A DNA stretch of 64,000 nt from Allium sativum (taxonomy: Eukaryota; Streptophyta; Magnoliopsida; Asparagales; Amaryllidaceae). The notes beneath the pieces are model-generated. The model ran no database searches, had not been told where the DNA came from, and saw only the letters and a program-made list of their open reading frames with translations. The stretch is from NCBI GenBank assembly GCA_030737875.1, contig CM060912.1, positions 204,737,231-204,801,230 on the forward strand, given 5' to 3'. Positions 34,730 through 45,070 of this stretch are shown here, in pieces (the first letter of the stretch is position 1; the number at the start of each line of letters is the position of its first letter). A program made the translations under genes and the position numbers.

Positions 34730-35860
34730 ATGGCCAATAACTTTGCTATTCCGGAGGGAGTACACGTACCTGTTTGGTATAGGAGACTTTTGGAGGCTAG
34801 GGCGACCAAAGCCGGCCCCACAAATGTCCCTCCTCCTCCTCCGGTAGTTAATGTTCCTCCTCCTCCTGTCGCTGAGGTTCCTCTTCCTCCTCCCCCTCAG
34901 CATCCTCAAGCTGACTTCGCAAAGACTTGCAAAGATTTCAAAGCAATGGGTGGCAAGAACTTTCAAGGCACTGAGACTTTTGTAGAGGCCAGAAATTGGT
35001 TGAAAGAGACCGAGGATTTATTTGCTATCTTTGGGTTAGACGATCAGAGGAAGATCTTGTTGGCGGTTTGGCTTATGAAGGATGAAGCCGCTTATTGGTG
35101 GGAAGTCACCAATGGTACTAGGCCTGTTGAGACTTGGGCCGATTTCAGGTCAAGGTTCGTGCTTAAGTTTCTATCTTCTGCTGAGGAGAATCTGCAAATG
35201 GAGAGGTTCATAACTTTGAAACAAGGAGATATGTCTGTCAAAGAATATGTGAACAAGTTCAATCAGTTAGCTCGTTTTGGCTTGGATATGGTTAATACTC
35301 CTCAGAAGAAGGCTCTTCGTTTTGCTAGAGGATTGAATGAGCTGTTGCAGGGATTGGCTATGTCACAAATTCCCCATAGGGCCACGTTTGAGAGCTTGGT
35401 TGATATGGCGTTACTTCAGGGAGATGTCAAGAAAGAGATCAAGATGAATGATACTCAAGCCAAGAAGACTGATTCCTAGGGGAAAGGAAATCAGGGCAAT
35501 CCAAGTGGTTAGAGCAGTCAAGGCAATCAAAACAAGAACAAGAACAAGAGTCAAGGCAACAAGGGGAACAACAACAAGGGCAAGAACAACAAGGGGAAGT
35601 GCCATTATTGCGGTTTAGTTGGGCATCTTATTAAGGATTGTAAGAAGAGGAAAAGGAGTAATGGTGAATGCTTTTTCTGCGGTGAGACTGGACATTTCAG
35701 TAAGGATTGCCCGAAGAAGCAAGGGCAAGGCCAGGGTCAGACTCAGTGTGCTGGACCTTCAGGAGGGCAAGTTCATGCTCTCAATACCGCTCCAGTTCCC
35801 GATCGAGGTAGTATTTCTGTTGAGAGCCTTGTATATATTTCTGATTTTCCAGTTCTTACC
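34730..35860 (+). pseudogene. gag: Element D gag with two in-frame TAG stops
   Basis: Starts at ATG 34730. Proline-rich stretch (residues about 35-60), then the capsid domain (FQGTETFVEARNWLKETEDL, AYWWEVTNGTRPVETW, KEYVNKFNQLARFGLDMV). TAG at 35477-35479 and again at 35510-35512 interrupt the Lys/Asn/Gln-rich linker. The same frame then resumes with knuckles [14 protein letters not shown] and [14 protein letters not shown] and runs without a break into protease. Apart from the two stops this would be one gag-pol reading frame. Confidence 0.9.
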
Positions 35861-36300
35861 TTGTTTGATTCTGGTGCATCGCATATCTTTATCTCATCTG
35901 ATCTTGTTGATAGTTTGCACCTTAGTACTAGCTTGGTAGATGATCCCGTCTGTGTCTCAAATCCTATTGGGGGTTCCACCCATTTGTCTATGATATGTGG
36001 GGATTTGAGGATCTCTATACTGGGTGTAGAGTTCTTGTGTAGTGCTTATGTTCTTGGTTTTAGGGGATATGGATTGATATTGGGCATGGATTGGTTGTCC
36101 AAATTTGGAGCCATCATTGATTGTGAGCATAGGGTTGTGAGGCTCGTGACTCGCCTCGGAAACACCCTAGAAATTTCTTGTAATCCGAGAGGTCCCGTCA
36201 TGTTGTGCTATCTTGAATCACTCGACTCATCAATGGAAACTCTTCAGTCTGTGAGAGTGGTTCGAGAGTATCCGGATGTTTTCGATGAAGTCAGGGGGTT
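35861..36300 (+). pseudogene. pol: Element D protease
   Basis: In frame with gag. Catalytic [15 protein letters not shown] with an intact D-S-G, then [18 protein letters not shown] and [13 protein letters not shown]. This is the best preserved protease of the + strand elements. The frame is open on to RT. Confidence 0.88.
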
Positions 36301-37075
36301 GCCCCCTAAGCGAGAGATTGATTTCCACATTTATCTGGTGGATAATGCAAAGCCGGTTTCTTTGCCCGTTCGGCACATGGCTCCGCGTGAAAAGCGGGAG
36401 CTAAGTAAGCAAGTGAAGGAGTTGCTTGAGAAGAACTTCATTAGACGAAGTATATCTGAATGGGGAGCGCCTGTGGTATTTGCTACCAAGGCAGATGGTT
36501 CTCTCCGACTTTGTGTTCACTATCGAGAGTTGAATAAGCTGACTAAGAAGAACAGACACCCGTTACCGAGGATTGATGATCTCTTTGATCAACTTGTCGG
36601 TGCTTCTGTTTTCTCTCAGCTTGATCTTGCTACTGGATTCCATCAGCTCAGGGTAGCTAAAGATAGTATAGACAAGACTGTGTTCAGAACGCCAGATGGA
36701 TTCTTCGAATGGCTTGTCATGCAGTTCGGCTTGACTAATGCACCCGCATACTTCGTGGACTTGATGAGTAGGGTGTTCAGGGAGTTCTTGAACAAGTTTG
36801 TCGTGGTCTTCGTAGATGATATTCTGATCTTCTCTAAGGATGAGGAAGAGCACGCAAGGCATCTCGTGGAGGTGATGGATACGCTTAGAGCGCATCAGTT
36901 GAAAGCCAAGTCCTCCAAATGTCATTTTGGAGAAAAGAAGTTAGATTCCTTGGGCATATAATATCTAAGCAAGGCTTAGCGGTGGATCCCGCTAAGGTAG
37001 TTGCAGTTCAGGATTGGAAGACTCCAAGGAATGCAACCGAAGTAAGAAGTTCTCTCAGTTTAGTTAGTTAGTAAG
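36301..37075 (+). pseudogene. pol: Element D reverse transcriptase, frameshifted
   Basis: RT is open to 36961: [49 protein letters not shown] and FVDDILIFS intact. Near 36945 a one-base change shifts the frame, giving an early TAA at 36959; [18 protein letters not shown] continues in the next frame to about 37040. MQFGL replaces the usual MPFGL. RNase H is missing: the sequence jumps at about 37070 to the linker. Confidence 0.9.
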
Positions 37076-38020
37076 CGTCCCTTGAGCTTAGACCTACCCT
37101 TCTGGATCAAGTAGGAACTTTACAGAAGGAAGACCCGCAGTTAGTCAAGATCATGGACCAGTTGATTCGAGGCTAGATGGTAAGTCACCTCGCTATAGAT
37201 GACAAGGGATGGCTAAGACGCGATGAGAGAAAGAAGGTTCTTGAAGATGCACATCACTAGAGGAAGTGGCCGAGTTTGTCCCAAGGTGCATGTTGTGCCA
37301 ACAGGTTAAAGGCCGAGTCATAGAAGCCTCGTGGGCTATTACATCCATTGGAGGTCCCCACAATGGAGGTAGTAAAGCGTCACGAAGGATTTCGTGGATG
37401 GACTGCCTAGATCAAGAAAGGGAGTACGAGCATGTGGGTCATAATAGGTAGACTCACGAAGAGTGCTCATTTCACTCCGGTAAAGAACGAAAGGATGGCA
37501 TCATGGCTAGCAACGGATTACTTTCAAGAAATAAAGCGGTTGCACGGGGTTCCCTAAAGGATAGTTAGTAACCATGACTCAGCCAGTCTTGGGATAGTCT
37601 ACGGGAAGTCATGGGCAAGCAACTGAATCTAAGTACGGCCTATCATTCGCAGGCGGATGGTTCATTTCGTTCAAGCATGAGTTATAGAAAATCACGTTGG
37701 TAAGAGCAATTGGCAACGTGGATTGATATTTCCAAGAAAAGTTTTGCTGCGTGGAATACTTTATAGTAAGTAAATGAGATCCAGGATTCACTAGTGAATT
37801 TTGGAGAGCTTGCATGAAACCATGAGGTCATAGTTATGTTTAAGCCAAGAATGATGGAAGAGTAAGTGAAAGAGGAAGACGAGAGACGACAATGAAATGG
37901 GTTCCAACTCATATTTGGAAATAAGAGTTAAGAAGCTAAGAAATCATGAGGTAAAAGACGGTCAAAGCACAATGGAGCTAAGCTCAAGGAAACGTGACTT
38001 AGAAGACTGAAGGCTAGATA
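37076..38020 (+). pseudogene. pol: Element D linker, integrase and chromodomain scraps
   Basis: LRPTLLDQVGTLQKEDPQLV (linker), then a zinc-region piece EFVPRCMLCQQVKG at about 37266-37310, then SAHFTPVKN-like and LHGVP-like pieces of the core in changing frames. Catalytic residues of the core are not readable in order. EIRVKKLRNHEVK at about 37918-37955 marks the chromodomain. Stops throughout. Confidence 0.75.
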
Positions 38021-38860
38021 CGCGCATCATATCTCTTTTTAAGAGCATATCCTTGATCCTTGTTTTCTGGTGAAACTTACTCGCATGTTATCCTTTTTAC
38101 GTATATCCTCTCGGTCCCATTCTCGATCCCATTTCTGTTGTAAACTCCATAAGGGGGTATGACTCATCGGTTAGTAATACATGTCAAGGTTTGAAGGGGT
38201 CCGTTAGGTTGACTAAACCTTTTGGGCTTTTATAGGATATGGGTTGCATTAGGAAGGGATTTCTTGTAATCCAAAAAGGAGTATATCTTGCTTATCTTCC
38301 CGATCTCTTTGTAGCATATCTTTTGCTATCCATGTTTATCTAGTTTATCGTGTTAATCTTGTCATGAGAACCTTAGGTAGAAACCCTTTGGATGAAACAT
38401 GTGTTTGAAACATGTTATGCTTGATGGTTGCAAGTGGTGGCAAGTGTTTGCAAGTGGTTACTCGTGGATGCATTATACACGTTAGGCACTAGATCGGCTC
38501 ACACACTCCTCATATTGCATATGCATGAGTGTTTATGCTTATTCATGGATGAAAATTTTTGTGTTATCACATGGATGTTGCATATGGATGTATGTTGTGT
38601 GCACACATATAGATGTTATACATTATGTTAGGAATTGCATACATATGGATTCATTTCACTAACATAATTTGCATTGATGATATTTGCATTAGATAAGTAC
38701 ATATACACACACCTTTGCATATGTTCATACAACATTTAGAATCTTGTAAGGACAATGATTGCTCGTGGATGATGTTTTGAGTAGATGAATGATTGGATGG
38801 TAGGATACGTTCTTCCCAACTTGAAGATTTCGGGGACTAAATCCTTTAAGGAGGGGAGAA
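38021..38860 (+). other. Element D 3' untranslated region and polypurine tract
   Basis: Contains short ggttgcaagtggtggcaag repeats (about 38425-38470) shared with B, C and E, the gatttcgggga hairpin (right arm with one mismatch) at about 38827-38844, and the polypurine tract aaggaggggagaa at 38848-38860. The aggaggtc hairpin present in B, C and E is missing. Confidence 0.8.
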
Positions 38861-40493
38861 TGTAACAACCCGTATTTTCAATAACCTGTTATAACATAAA
38901 TCGAGGCAGAATTTAATTCTAAAATCTGAATCAAGGGAAACGGGCTATGCCATTGCGATTGTCTCGGAAAAATACGCGAAATAGAGTCCGAGTTTTCGAA
39001 AATCGGAGTCCGTATGACCCGATTAAGGCCCAACGAAGTTTTCAGAAAATTCCAAAGCAAAAACATATTTCAAATTCAAGTTTGAAATTGGAGATTAGGG
39101 TAAGATTGGGCCAGGCGCGAAAATTCCCGCCAGAGCACCCAAGTCGACAGCCCTGTCGACTTGGGAGTCGACTTGGTTGGACCCAAGTCGACAGCCCTGT
39201 CGACTTGGTCCAGCCGGGCAGTTTTGCCTGGTGCACCATTTGGGTTTGTGTTGAGTTTGGGGGCCAGATTCGGTTTTAAGGGCTGAGATTGGAACTAGGG
39301 TTTAATCCTAAGGTTGAAACTAGTCCTAATCTCTATAAATAAGACCCTAGCCTAACCCTAAATCATCATTATTCATTCAAGTAACTAAACTATGGCAAAA
39401 TCATTCCTCTCTTGGCCTCCACTCTCTTCATAAAATTCCTAAGTCATTTCTATGAGAGATTTTCCATGCATACAAGTGTTTTCAAACTTGTATGAGCATC
39501 ATTAGCTTGCATTCAAGTCAAGTTTCCATATTTACATCATAAAGCAAGAGTTTTGATCATTTTGGCTTAGGGGTTTTTCTATTGAAGCTTGCATTTTGGG
39601 TTTAATTGGTTGCATAAGGGCTTTGTCATATTTTTGTGTCTTCATAAGCATTGTAAGCCCTTTTCTACTTTCATACTTAAACTCTAAAGTTAATGAATGA
39701 TGCAAGTTGTGTTTGATCATTATGATATGCAAGTTTACTATGACGTGTTATGCAAGTTTACTATGATGTGTTATGCAAGTTTACTATGATGTGTTATGCA
39801 AGTTCATCAAGTTATGTTATGCAAGTTTGATATGCAAGTTTGTCATATGATATGCAAGTTATGTTATGCAAGTTTGATATGCAAGTTTGATATGCAAGTT
39901 TGACATATGATATGCAAGTTATGTTATGCAAGTTTGGGTTGATCCTTTTGTTCATGTTATCATGTTATGCAAGCTTATCTTGGGTTTATGAGCTTAAAGT
40001 TTCAAGCTTTATGCTAAAGGTTGCATTTTGGCAACATGTAAGTTATCATATCTCTTATGATAACTTGCATGTGAGGCTAAATGCGAACTTATGGCCATTT
40101 CTACATGTCATTTATCACCATGTATCACCAATATGCTAAGTTTGGTTTTATGCATGCTTTTGAGACCTAAAAATGTAATATGCAAGTATATGGAGACATG
40201 TACATTTCATATGCCACCATGTTGAACTTGTGGCTTCAACACTTTTATGTCATGATTATGCCAAGTTCCCTCTTTCTATCCTTTATGCGCTATTGCGATA
40301 TGTAAGCGATGGGATTGCGTTTGGGGTTTGGTAAACTTAAAAGACATAAAAACATAAGATTGGGAATTTACCTATTAAGTTAGGTCTACCCATTGGGAAT
40401 TTACCTATTAAGTTAGGTCTACCCAATTGCATGAAAATTTGTAACATGTTTTGGAAACATGATGGACATGACACTTAGAAAAGATAAGTGTGA

Positions 40494-40591
40494 CCAACTC
40501 GAGGTTGGGTTGAGTTTGTAGTGTAAATCTACCCGGAACCGACCGGCTTAACTAGTTGCTACAAACAATAGGACCCAATGTGAGAAGTTGG
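40494..40591 (+). other. Twin hairpin, first copy, element D 3' LTR
   Basis: As in the 5' LTR, with gtttgtagt in place of gtttgtagc, which still pairs as G-U with gctacaaac. Confidence 0.75.
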
Positions 40592-40606
40592 CCATGTTGT
40601 ACCTTG

Positions 40607-40695
40607 AACCCGAGGTTAGACCAAGTTGTGGTGTAAAGCTACCCGGACCCGCCCGGCTTAACTAGTAACCACAACAAGGTCTAATGTGAGAGGTT
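40607..40695 (+). other. Twin hairpin, second copy, element D 3' LTR
   Basis: Identical in its pairing arms to the 5' LTR copy. Confidence 0.75.
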
Positions 40696-41333
40696 AAGGC
40701 GCATTAAATTAATTAATGCCTCGTGATTAGGGTTAAGTCATGGTCCACTTAATACTTAACCAATTTGGGCTTGGTAGATTAATCAGGGTTAAGTCGTGAA
40801 CTCATCGTTACACTTAACCAAGTTAATCCATGATTAGCAAGAGGGTTAAACCGTACTTAACCCACTAGAAAAACCTAGCAATGGGGGTCCACTCCAGCAG
40901 TAATCCCAAGTTCGTATCATCATGACCCTAGGGTCTAGGCTAGGGTGGGGGGCACAATTACTGGACTTGAGGTAAGAGACCAAAAGCGACGGCAGATGGG
41001 TACGCCGGTGTAGTTCCGGGCGGACTTTTGGTCGTGCACATAGTCCGAAGCCGGGGAAAACATGCACGGGTACCAGTAGATCGAGACTGTGCACGCATGT
41101 TTATGGTGTCCAGGGGTTGACACCCTAGGGCTTTATACACCCGACGGGAGACCCGGCACAGTCTGACTACAATTATGTTTGGGCCGTATGGACACCAACA
41201 CGTGACGAGTTAGGCTTATAGGGAGCCGATCGACTAGACCGTTTGGTTGGACCGCGTATTAGGGCCACTTCATGTTATTGGACCTCGTATTGGGGTCACT
41301 TCATGTTATTGGGCCAAAGCTTGGGCCAAGGGA

Positions 41334-41338
41334 TCAAT
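41334..41338. other. Target site duplication of array E, left copy
   Basis: tcaat here and at 61584-61588. Sequence of D's LTR continues correctly after one copy is removed (compare 33898-33912). Confidence 0.95.
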
Positions 41339-41613
41339 TGTAACACCCCGTGTATTCTATAACTGTGGAATTAACAAATTAAAGTATAATTAATTTGAAA
41401 TCAAAGAACTAAGGGAAATGGGATACACCATTTCGTTCGTCTCGGAAAAATACGCGAAATAGAGTCTGAGTTTTCGAAAAACGGAGTCCGTATGAAGAAG
41501 ATATAGCCTCCGGAAGTTTCTGAATTAAGTTGAAAATTCGAACAGAATAAAACAGTTTAAAATTAAAAACCGGGCCCAATTGGCCAGTGCAGGAAAAATC
41601 CCGCCTGATGCAC

Positions 41614-41670
41614 CCAGGTCGACTGGGCTGTCGACCTGGTCTAACCAGGTCGACAGGGCTGTCGACCTGG
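41614..41670. repeat. Double GTCGAC palindrome in U3, LTR 1
   Basis: Two consecutive stems, both ccaggtcgac with gtcgacctgg, loops tgggct and agggct. LTR 3 has one extra 12-base step (near 52770). Confidence 0.85.
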
Positions 41671-41844
41671 TCCAGAGCCAGGTCGAACCCAGCCCAACCT
41701 GGCTGGCCTATTCTCTGTTAGTCGATTTTCTGTAGTCTGCTTTGTCATTAGGGCTAGGTGGCAGGCTCTAATTGGTCTCTCTTTCGAATGAATGGCTACG
41801 ATCAATCCAAGCAACATCGATGGTCCTAATCAGTTCATAAACTC

Positions 41845-41852
41845 TATAAAAT
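41845..41852 (+). promoter_or_regulatory. TATA box, LTR 1
   Basis: tataaaat; same at 47404, 52970 and 58523 in LTRs 2-4. RNA start expected about 25-35 bases later. Confidence 0.65.
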
Positions 41853-41928
41853 GACCCTAGACTCTACCTAGGTTTCTTACACAATTCTCTAGCCTCCATT
41901 GCTCTCTTCTTCTAATAAAAAAATAAAA

Positions 41929-41955
41929 ATGGCGTCGCTGCTCTGCTGGAATTAA
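41929..41955 (+). other. Eight-codon upstream ORF, LTR 1
   Basis: MASLLCWN; identical in LTRs 2 (47488), 3 (53054) and 4 (58607). Lies before the candidate donor, so it would stay in spliced RNA. Confidence 0.4.
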
Positions 41956-42060
41956 AACTAGAAGATAATCAACATCAGCCTAAGCAACTCAATTCAAACT
42001 AGAGATTAGAGTTTCTGCAAAGATTCTACAACAAGTTAAAGTTCTTTCTTTAATCCAATC

Positions 42061-42070
42061 AAGGCAAGTA
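42061..42070 (+). promoter_or_regulatory. Candidate GC-type 5' splice site, LTR 1
   Basis: aag|gcaagta, a perfect match to the strong consensus that GC-AG introns require. Repeated at 47623, 53189 and 58742. Prediction only. Confidence 0.45.
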
Positions 42071-43252
42071 CAGTTATTTTCCGCTATAAACGTTAATTAT
42101 AATTTTGATATGTTTTTAATTCTGAATCTGAGATTGTATATATATTCTCTTCTGTCAGATTTGTTTTTCTATGACTGTTCTGTATCCCTTTTCTTCTTTT
42201 CTGTTTTTATAGCTAGGCTACCACGAGCCTGTGCCTAATCTCATAAGAGATGAACGTATGAACGCAAATTTTGGGATAAATAATGAATGATGCGAAATTT
42301 GACAAGACTAAATTGAATGTATGACATTGGGTCTGAGGCATAAAATATATTGGACATATGCATAAATTTGACTATGAACATATAATTTATGCATGTTGTA
42401 TGCATAGTTATGTTGTAATTTTAGAACCGAAATTAATGAGCATATGTTGTAAACTAGACTTGGGTCTATGCATATTCTATGATAGAAGAAAAGAGGAACC
42501 ATTGTAAGATTACATATGATTTGAGATTTTGGACAAAATGCACATAAAATTCAAGATATGATTTTTAGAAGATATGATTTAAAGATTTATATTGTTGGGT
42601 ATAGTTTGCATAATGATTCATGACTCAAAAAGGAAGAAGATATGGAAACTTAGGTGTAAAGATTTACATTAATTAGGATATCTATTATTGTGATTACACC
42701 TAAATAGGGATTTTTGGATATATGGCATGCATTGAAATTAATGGTTATATCTGGTATAATTTATATGTGAATCTGCTATAAGATGCTAGTTTAACAAAAA
42801 TTGGAACATATGTTATATGGAAAATTATGTCCATATTCTGCGCTTATGCAAACATGGAGTATATGTTGTGAATCATGACAATTATGTAAGCATATGAATT
42901 TAGGCCAATTTATGATTGGGCAATGCATGTAAATAGAATTTTTAGAAATATTAAATTTGCTAAATCTGCTAATTTGTCAAGTTGCCTAAACTACTAGTTT
43001 TGTTATATTGCCTAGACTGCTAATTAGATTGAAATGCCTAATCTGTTAAATTTGTCGGTTGAAATGCCTAACTGTTATATGCCAAAATCTGCTAAGTTGC
43101 TAAATCTGTTAAATCCGTTAAGTCATATAAAATCTGTTATCTGCTATGTTGATATAATCATCCTGTTATTGATATAATCTGAATTGGCATATATATTGGG
43201 CGTGCGCATAAACGGTAAATTATAAATTAATTGGCCGCAAAGATAAACATGG

Positions 43253-43350
43253 CTAACTCGAGGTTAGAATGAGTTTGCGGCGTAAATTTGCCCGGAACCG
43301 CCCGGCACATCCAGTGGCCGCAAACAATAGGTTCTAATGTGAGAAGTTAG
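43253..43350 (+). other. Twin hairpin, first copy, LTR 1
   Basis: Arms ctaact/agttag, ttagaa/ttctaa and gtttgcggc/gccgcaaac, with gcccggaaccgcccggc at the tip. The inner ctg arm is ttg here, which pairs with cag through a G-U wobble. Confidence 0.8.
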
Positions 43351-43364
43351 TCATAACATGCGTA

Positions 43365-43459
43365 AGACACGAGGTTAGGTCTGGCTTGTGGCAGAAGTCT
43401 GCCCGGAACCGCCCGGCATATCCAGCGGCCACAAGCTACCGACCTAATGTGAGAGGTCT
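43365..43459 (+). other. Twin hairpin, second copy, LTR 1
   Basis: Arms agac/gtct, ttaggtc/gacctaa, gcttgtggc/gccacaagc and ctg/cag. Followed by the palindromic gcattaataattaattaat stretch, also seen in B and D. Confidence 0.8.
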
Positions 43460-43759
43460 GTGCATTAATAATTAATTAATGCAAATCTAAGATAAGAATG
43501 ACGTCTAAAACGTATTGGGGAAAAATAGGGTTAAACCAAAGGGATTAATAGATGTAGTAAAACCCGTCCATGAATCTGTAGACCCAATACAAAGTTAGAC
43601 AAATCTGAAAAATCTGTACATCTGATCCGTTACTCTGAAAACTTGTTAACTTAATTTGTGAATTAGTAAATCTGAATTCTGTATGTCTGAACTTGTAAAC
43701 AAGTTAATCTGAAATCTGTTAGTCTGGGGACACAAGGTTAGGAGGGGAATTACTTGGGT

Positions 43760-44070
43760 CATCTGTTGTTTGGGACCCATATTAGTCAGTAACCCTTTCT
43801 GGTATCAAAATTTTGACCCAACAGTAAGTAGGGTCCGGGCACGCTTACTGAACTAATTATAAGAGGTTCATTCTGATAATGGCGAGGGGTGTTGATGGTG
43901 CGTTCCAACCGGGTCATGTGCGTGCATGGATCCCGGTCTGCCTCTGAGGATGTAAGACGCCGTGACATCTGTAAATAGGTCTGTGCCAATTGGTTGTCAC
44001 TTTAGGGAGTGATACACCCTACTGTGGGGCCGACACAGGATATTTATGTATTAGGGAGCCGATCGCTTGG
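43760..44070 (+). other. Conserved block, LTR 1
   Basis: cagtaaccc with cgcttactg as a stem, gtgatacaccctactgtgg, gccgacacagg and gggagccgatcg; repeated in LTRs 2-4 and related to B, C and D. Confidence 0.7.
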
Positions 44071-44540
44071 GGTAGGGTTCTAGGGTACGCTTAGTTCTGT
44101 CTGTTTCTGTTGGTACCGTCTGTTTGTGTTGGGTGGTAACACCTGTCTGTTTCTGTGTGGTACCATCTGTTCGGGTGGTAAAGGCCCATTACTAGTGTAC
44201 ACCTAATTCCACATTCTGTCTCCATAGGGATAAATCTGTTTCTTCTTCTGTCTGTTTCTGATCGGGTAGTAAAGGCCCATTATTAGCATTCTATTTCTGT
44301 TAAAGTATTCTGTACCCGTTCCTGCTTCTATTTAGACATTAGGGTGACACCTAATTCTACTATACTAGTATTAGTGCAGAGAAGTGTAAAACAATAGTTT
44401 ATATCATTCTGTTTTTCTGTTATATCTGCTACACCTATAGTTATCTCACATCCAGTTTTATGTTCATATTATATTATTATTATCTGTTCATATACTGAAA
44501 GTCACTCGACTTGCCAGACTTTTTGTCTGACCCTTGTTGT

Positions 44541-44575
44541 TTCGCCTCCTTTCTTCCGTTCCCCCCCCCCCCCAG
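44541..44575 (+). promoter_or_regulatory. C-tract and CAG, candidate 3' splice site, LTR 1
   Basis: ttcgcctcctttcttccgtt then a long C run and CAG. The C run is shorter in LTRs 2-4. Confidence 0.45.
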
Positions 44576-44783
44576 GTTATCCAAGGAGGGAAATACTTTA
44601 GCTTGATCCGGATTTCTCTTGGCTTGAAGTGCTTAAAGTATGGCTTGGCTCTGTATAGCTTCCGTTCCATGGGGATTATGATTTTAAACTATGCATTTTG
44701 AAGGCTTTTGTACAAGACTGATATTTTGTACTTGAATTCTGAAATTGAAAGGATGTAACCATATTAATTTCTGTTTCCGCTGT

Positions 44784-44789
44784 AATAAA
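44784..44789 (+). terminator. Poly(A) signal, LTR 1
   Basis: aataaa about 120 bases before the LTR end; present in all four LTRs. With the TATA at 41845 this makes the R region nearly 3 kb. Confidence 0.5.
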
Positions 44790-44912
44790 GTTAAAAATTT
44801 TCAAGTACTGTTTTATCTGTCTTGTAAGTTTCTGTTCTGTTTACTAAAATGCTCCATCAAAGTTAAGGCATTCCCTTTGTGAGTGACCTTAACGGAGGTG
44901 GGGTGTTACACT

Positions 44913-44924
44913 TGGTATCAGAGC
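44913..44924 (+). other. Primer binding site, unit 1
   Basis: tggtatcagagc, initiator Met tRNA type, two bases after LTR 1. Confidence 0.9.
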
Positions 44925-45070
44925 TGAAGGTTACCAGATTGGGTAAAGTTTTTAAAAACTATTTTCAAAAAGGTTTTGAAAGGAAGTATTTTCAAAAATA
45001 AAGCTTATTTTGAAAAACATGATCCCCAAGAGCCATATATCTTTCTCTCAGTCCTTTTTGTATTGAACCT

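Larger units (their letters stand above)
38861..41338 (+). repeat. Element D 3' LTR, first part
   Basis: Colinear with the 5' LTR up to the E insertion. Palindromes 39138-39210, TATA 39334, 23-bp repeat with three units (39726-39794), twin hairpins 40494-40591 and 40607-40695, conserved block 40880-41230. Ends with tcaat, the left target copy of E. Confidence 0.95.
41339..44910 (+). repeat. Array E LTR 1
   Basis: 3572 bp, TGTAACACCCC to GGGGTGTTACA. U3 block (to about 41500), palindromes ccaggtcgac/gtcgacctgg (41614-41670), TATA 41845, mini-ORF 41929, candidate GC donor 42064, an AT-rich leader with no gene, twin hairpins 43253-43459, conserved block 43760-44070, a tctgtctgtttctg-rich stretch (44100-44330), C-tract/CAG 44575, AATAAA 44784-44789 and the U5 hairpin. 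Confidence 0.96.

Noticed and set aside
43253..43350. Hammerhead or twister ribozyme as the identity of the twin hairpin
   Set aside because: No CTGATGA/GAAA hammerhead core was found, and the conserved twister loop pattern does not fit. Left as an unknown structure.
44913..44924. tRNA gene near each LTR
   Set aside because: tggtatcagagc is only the tRNA-complementary primer site; no cloverleaf or A/B boxes around it.
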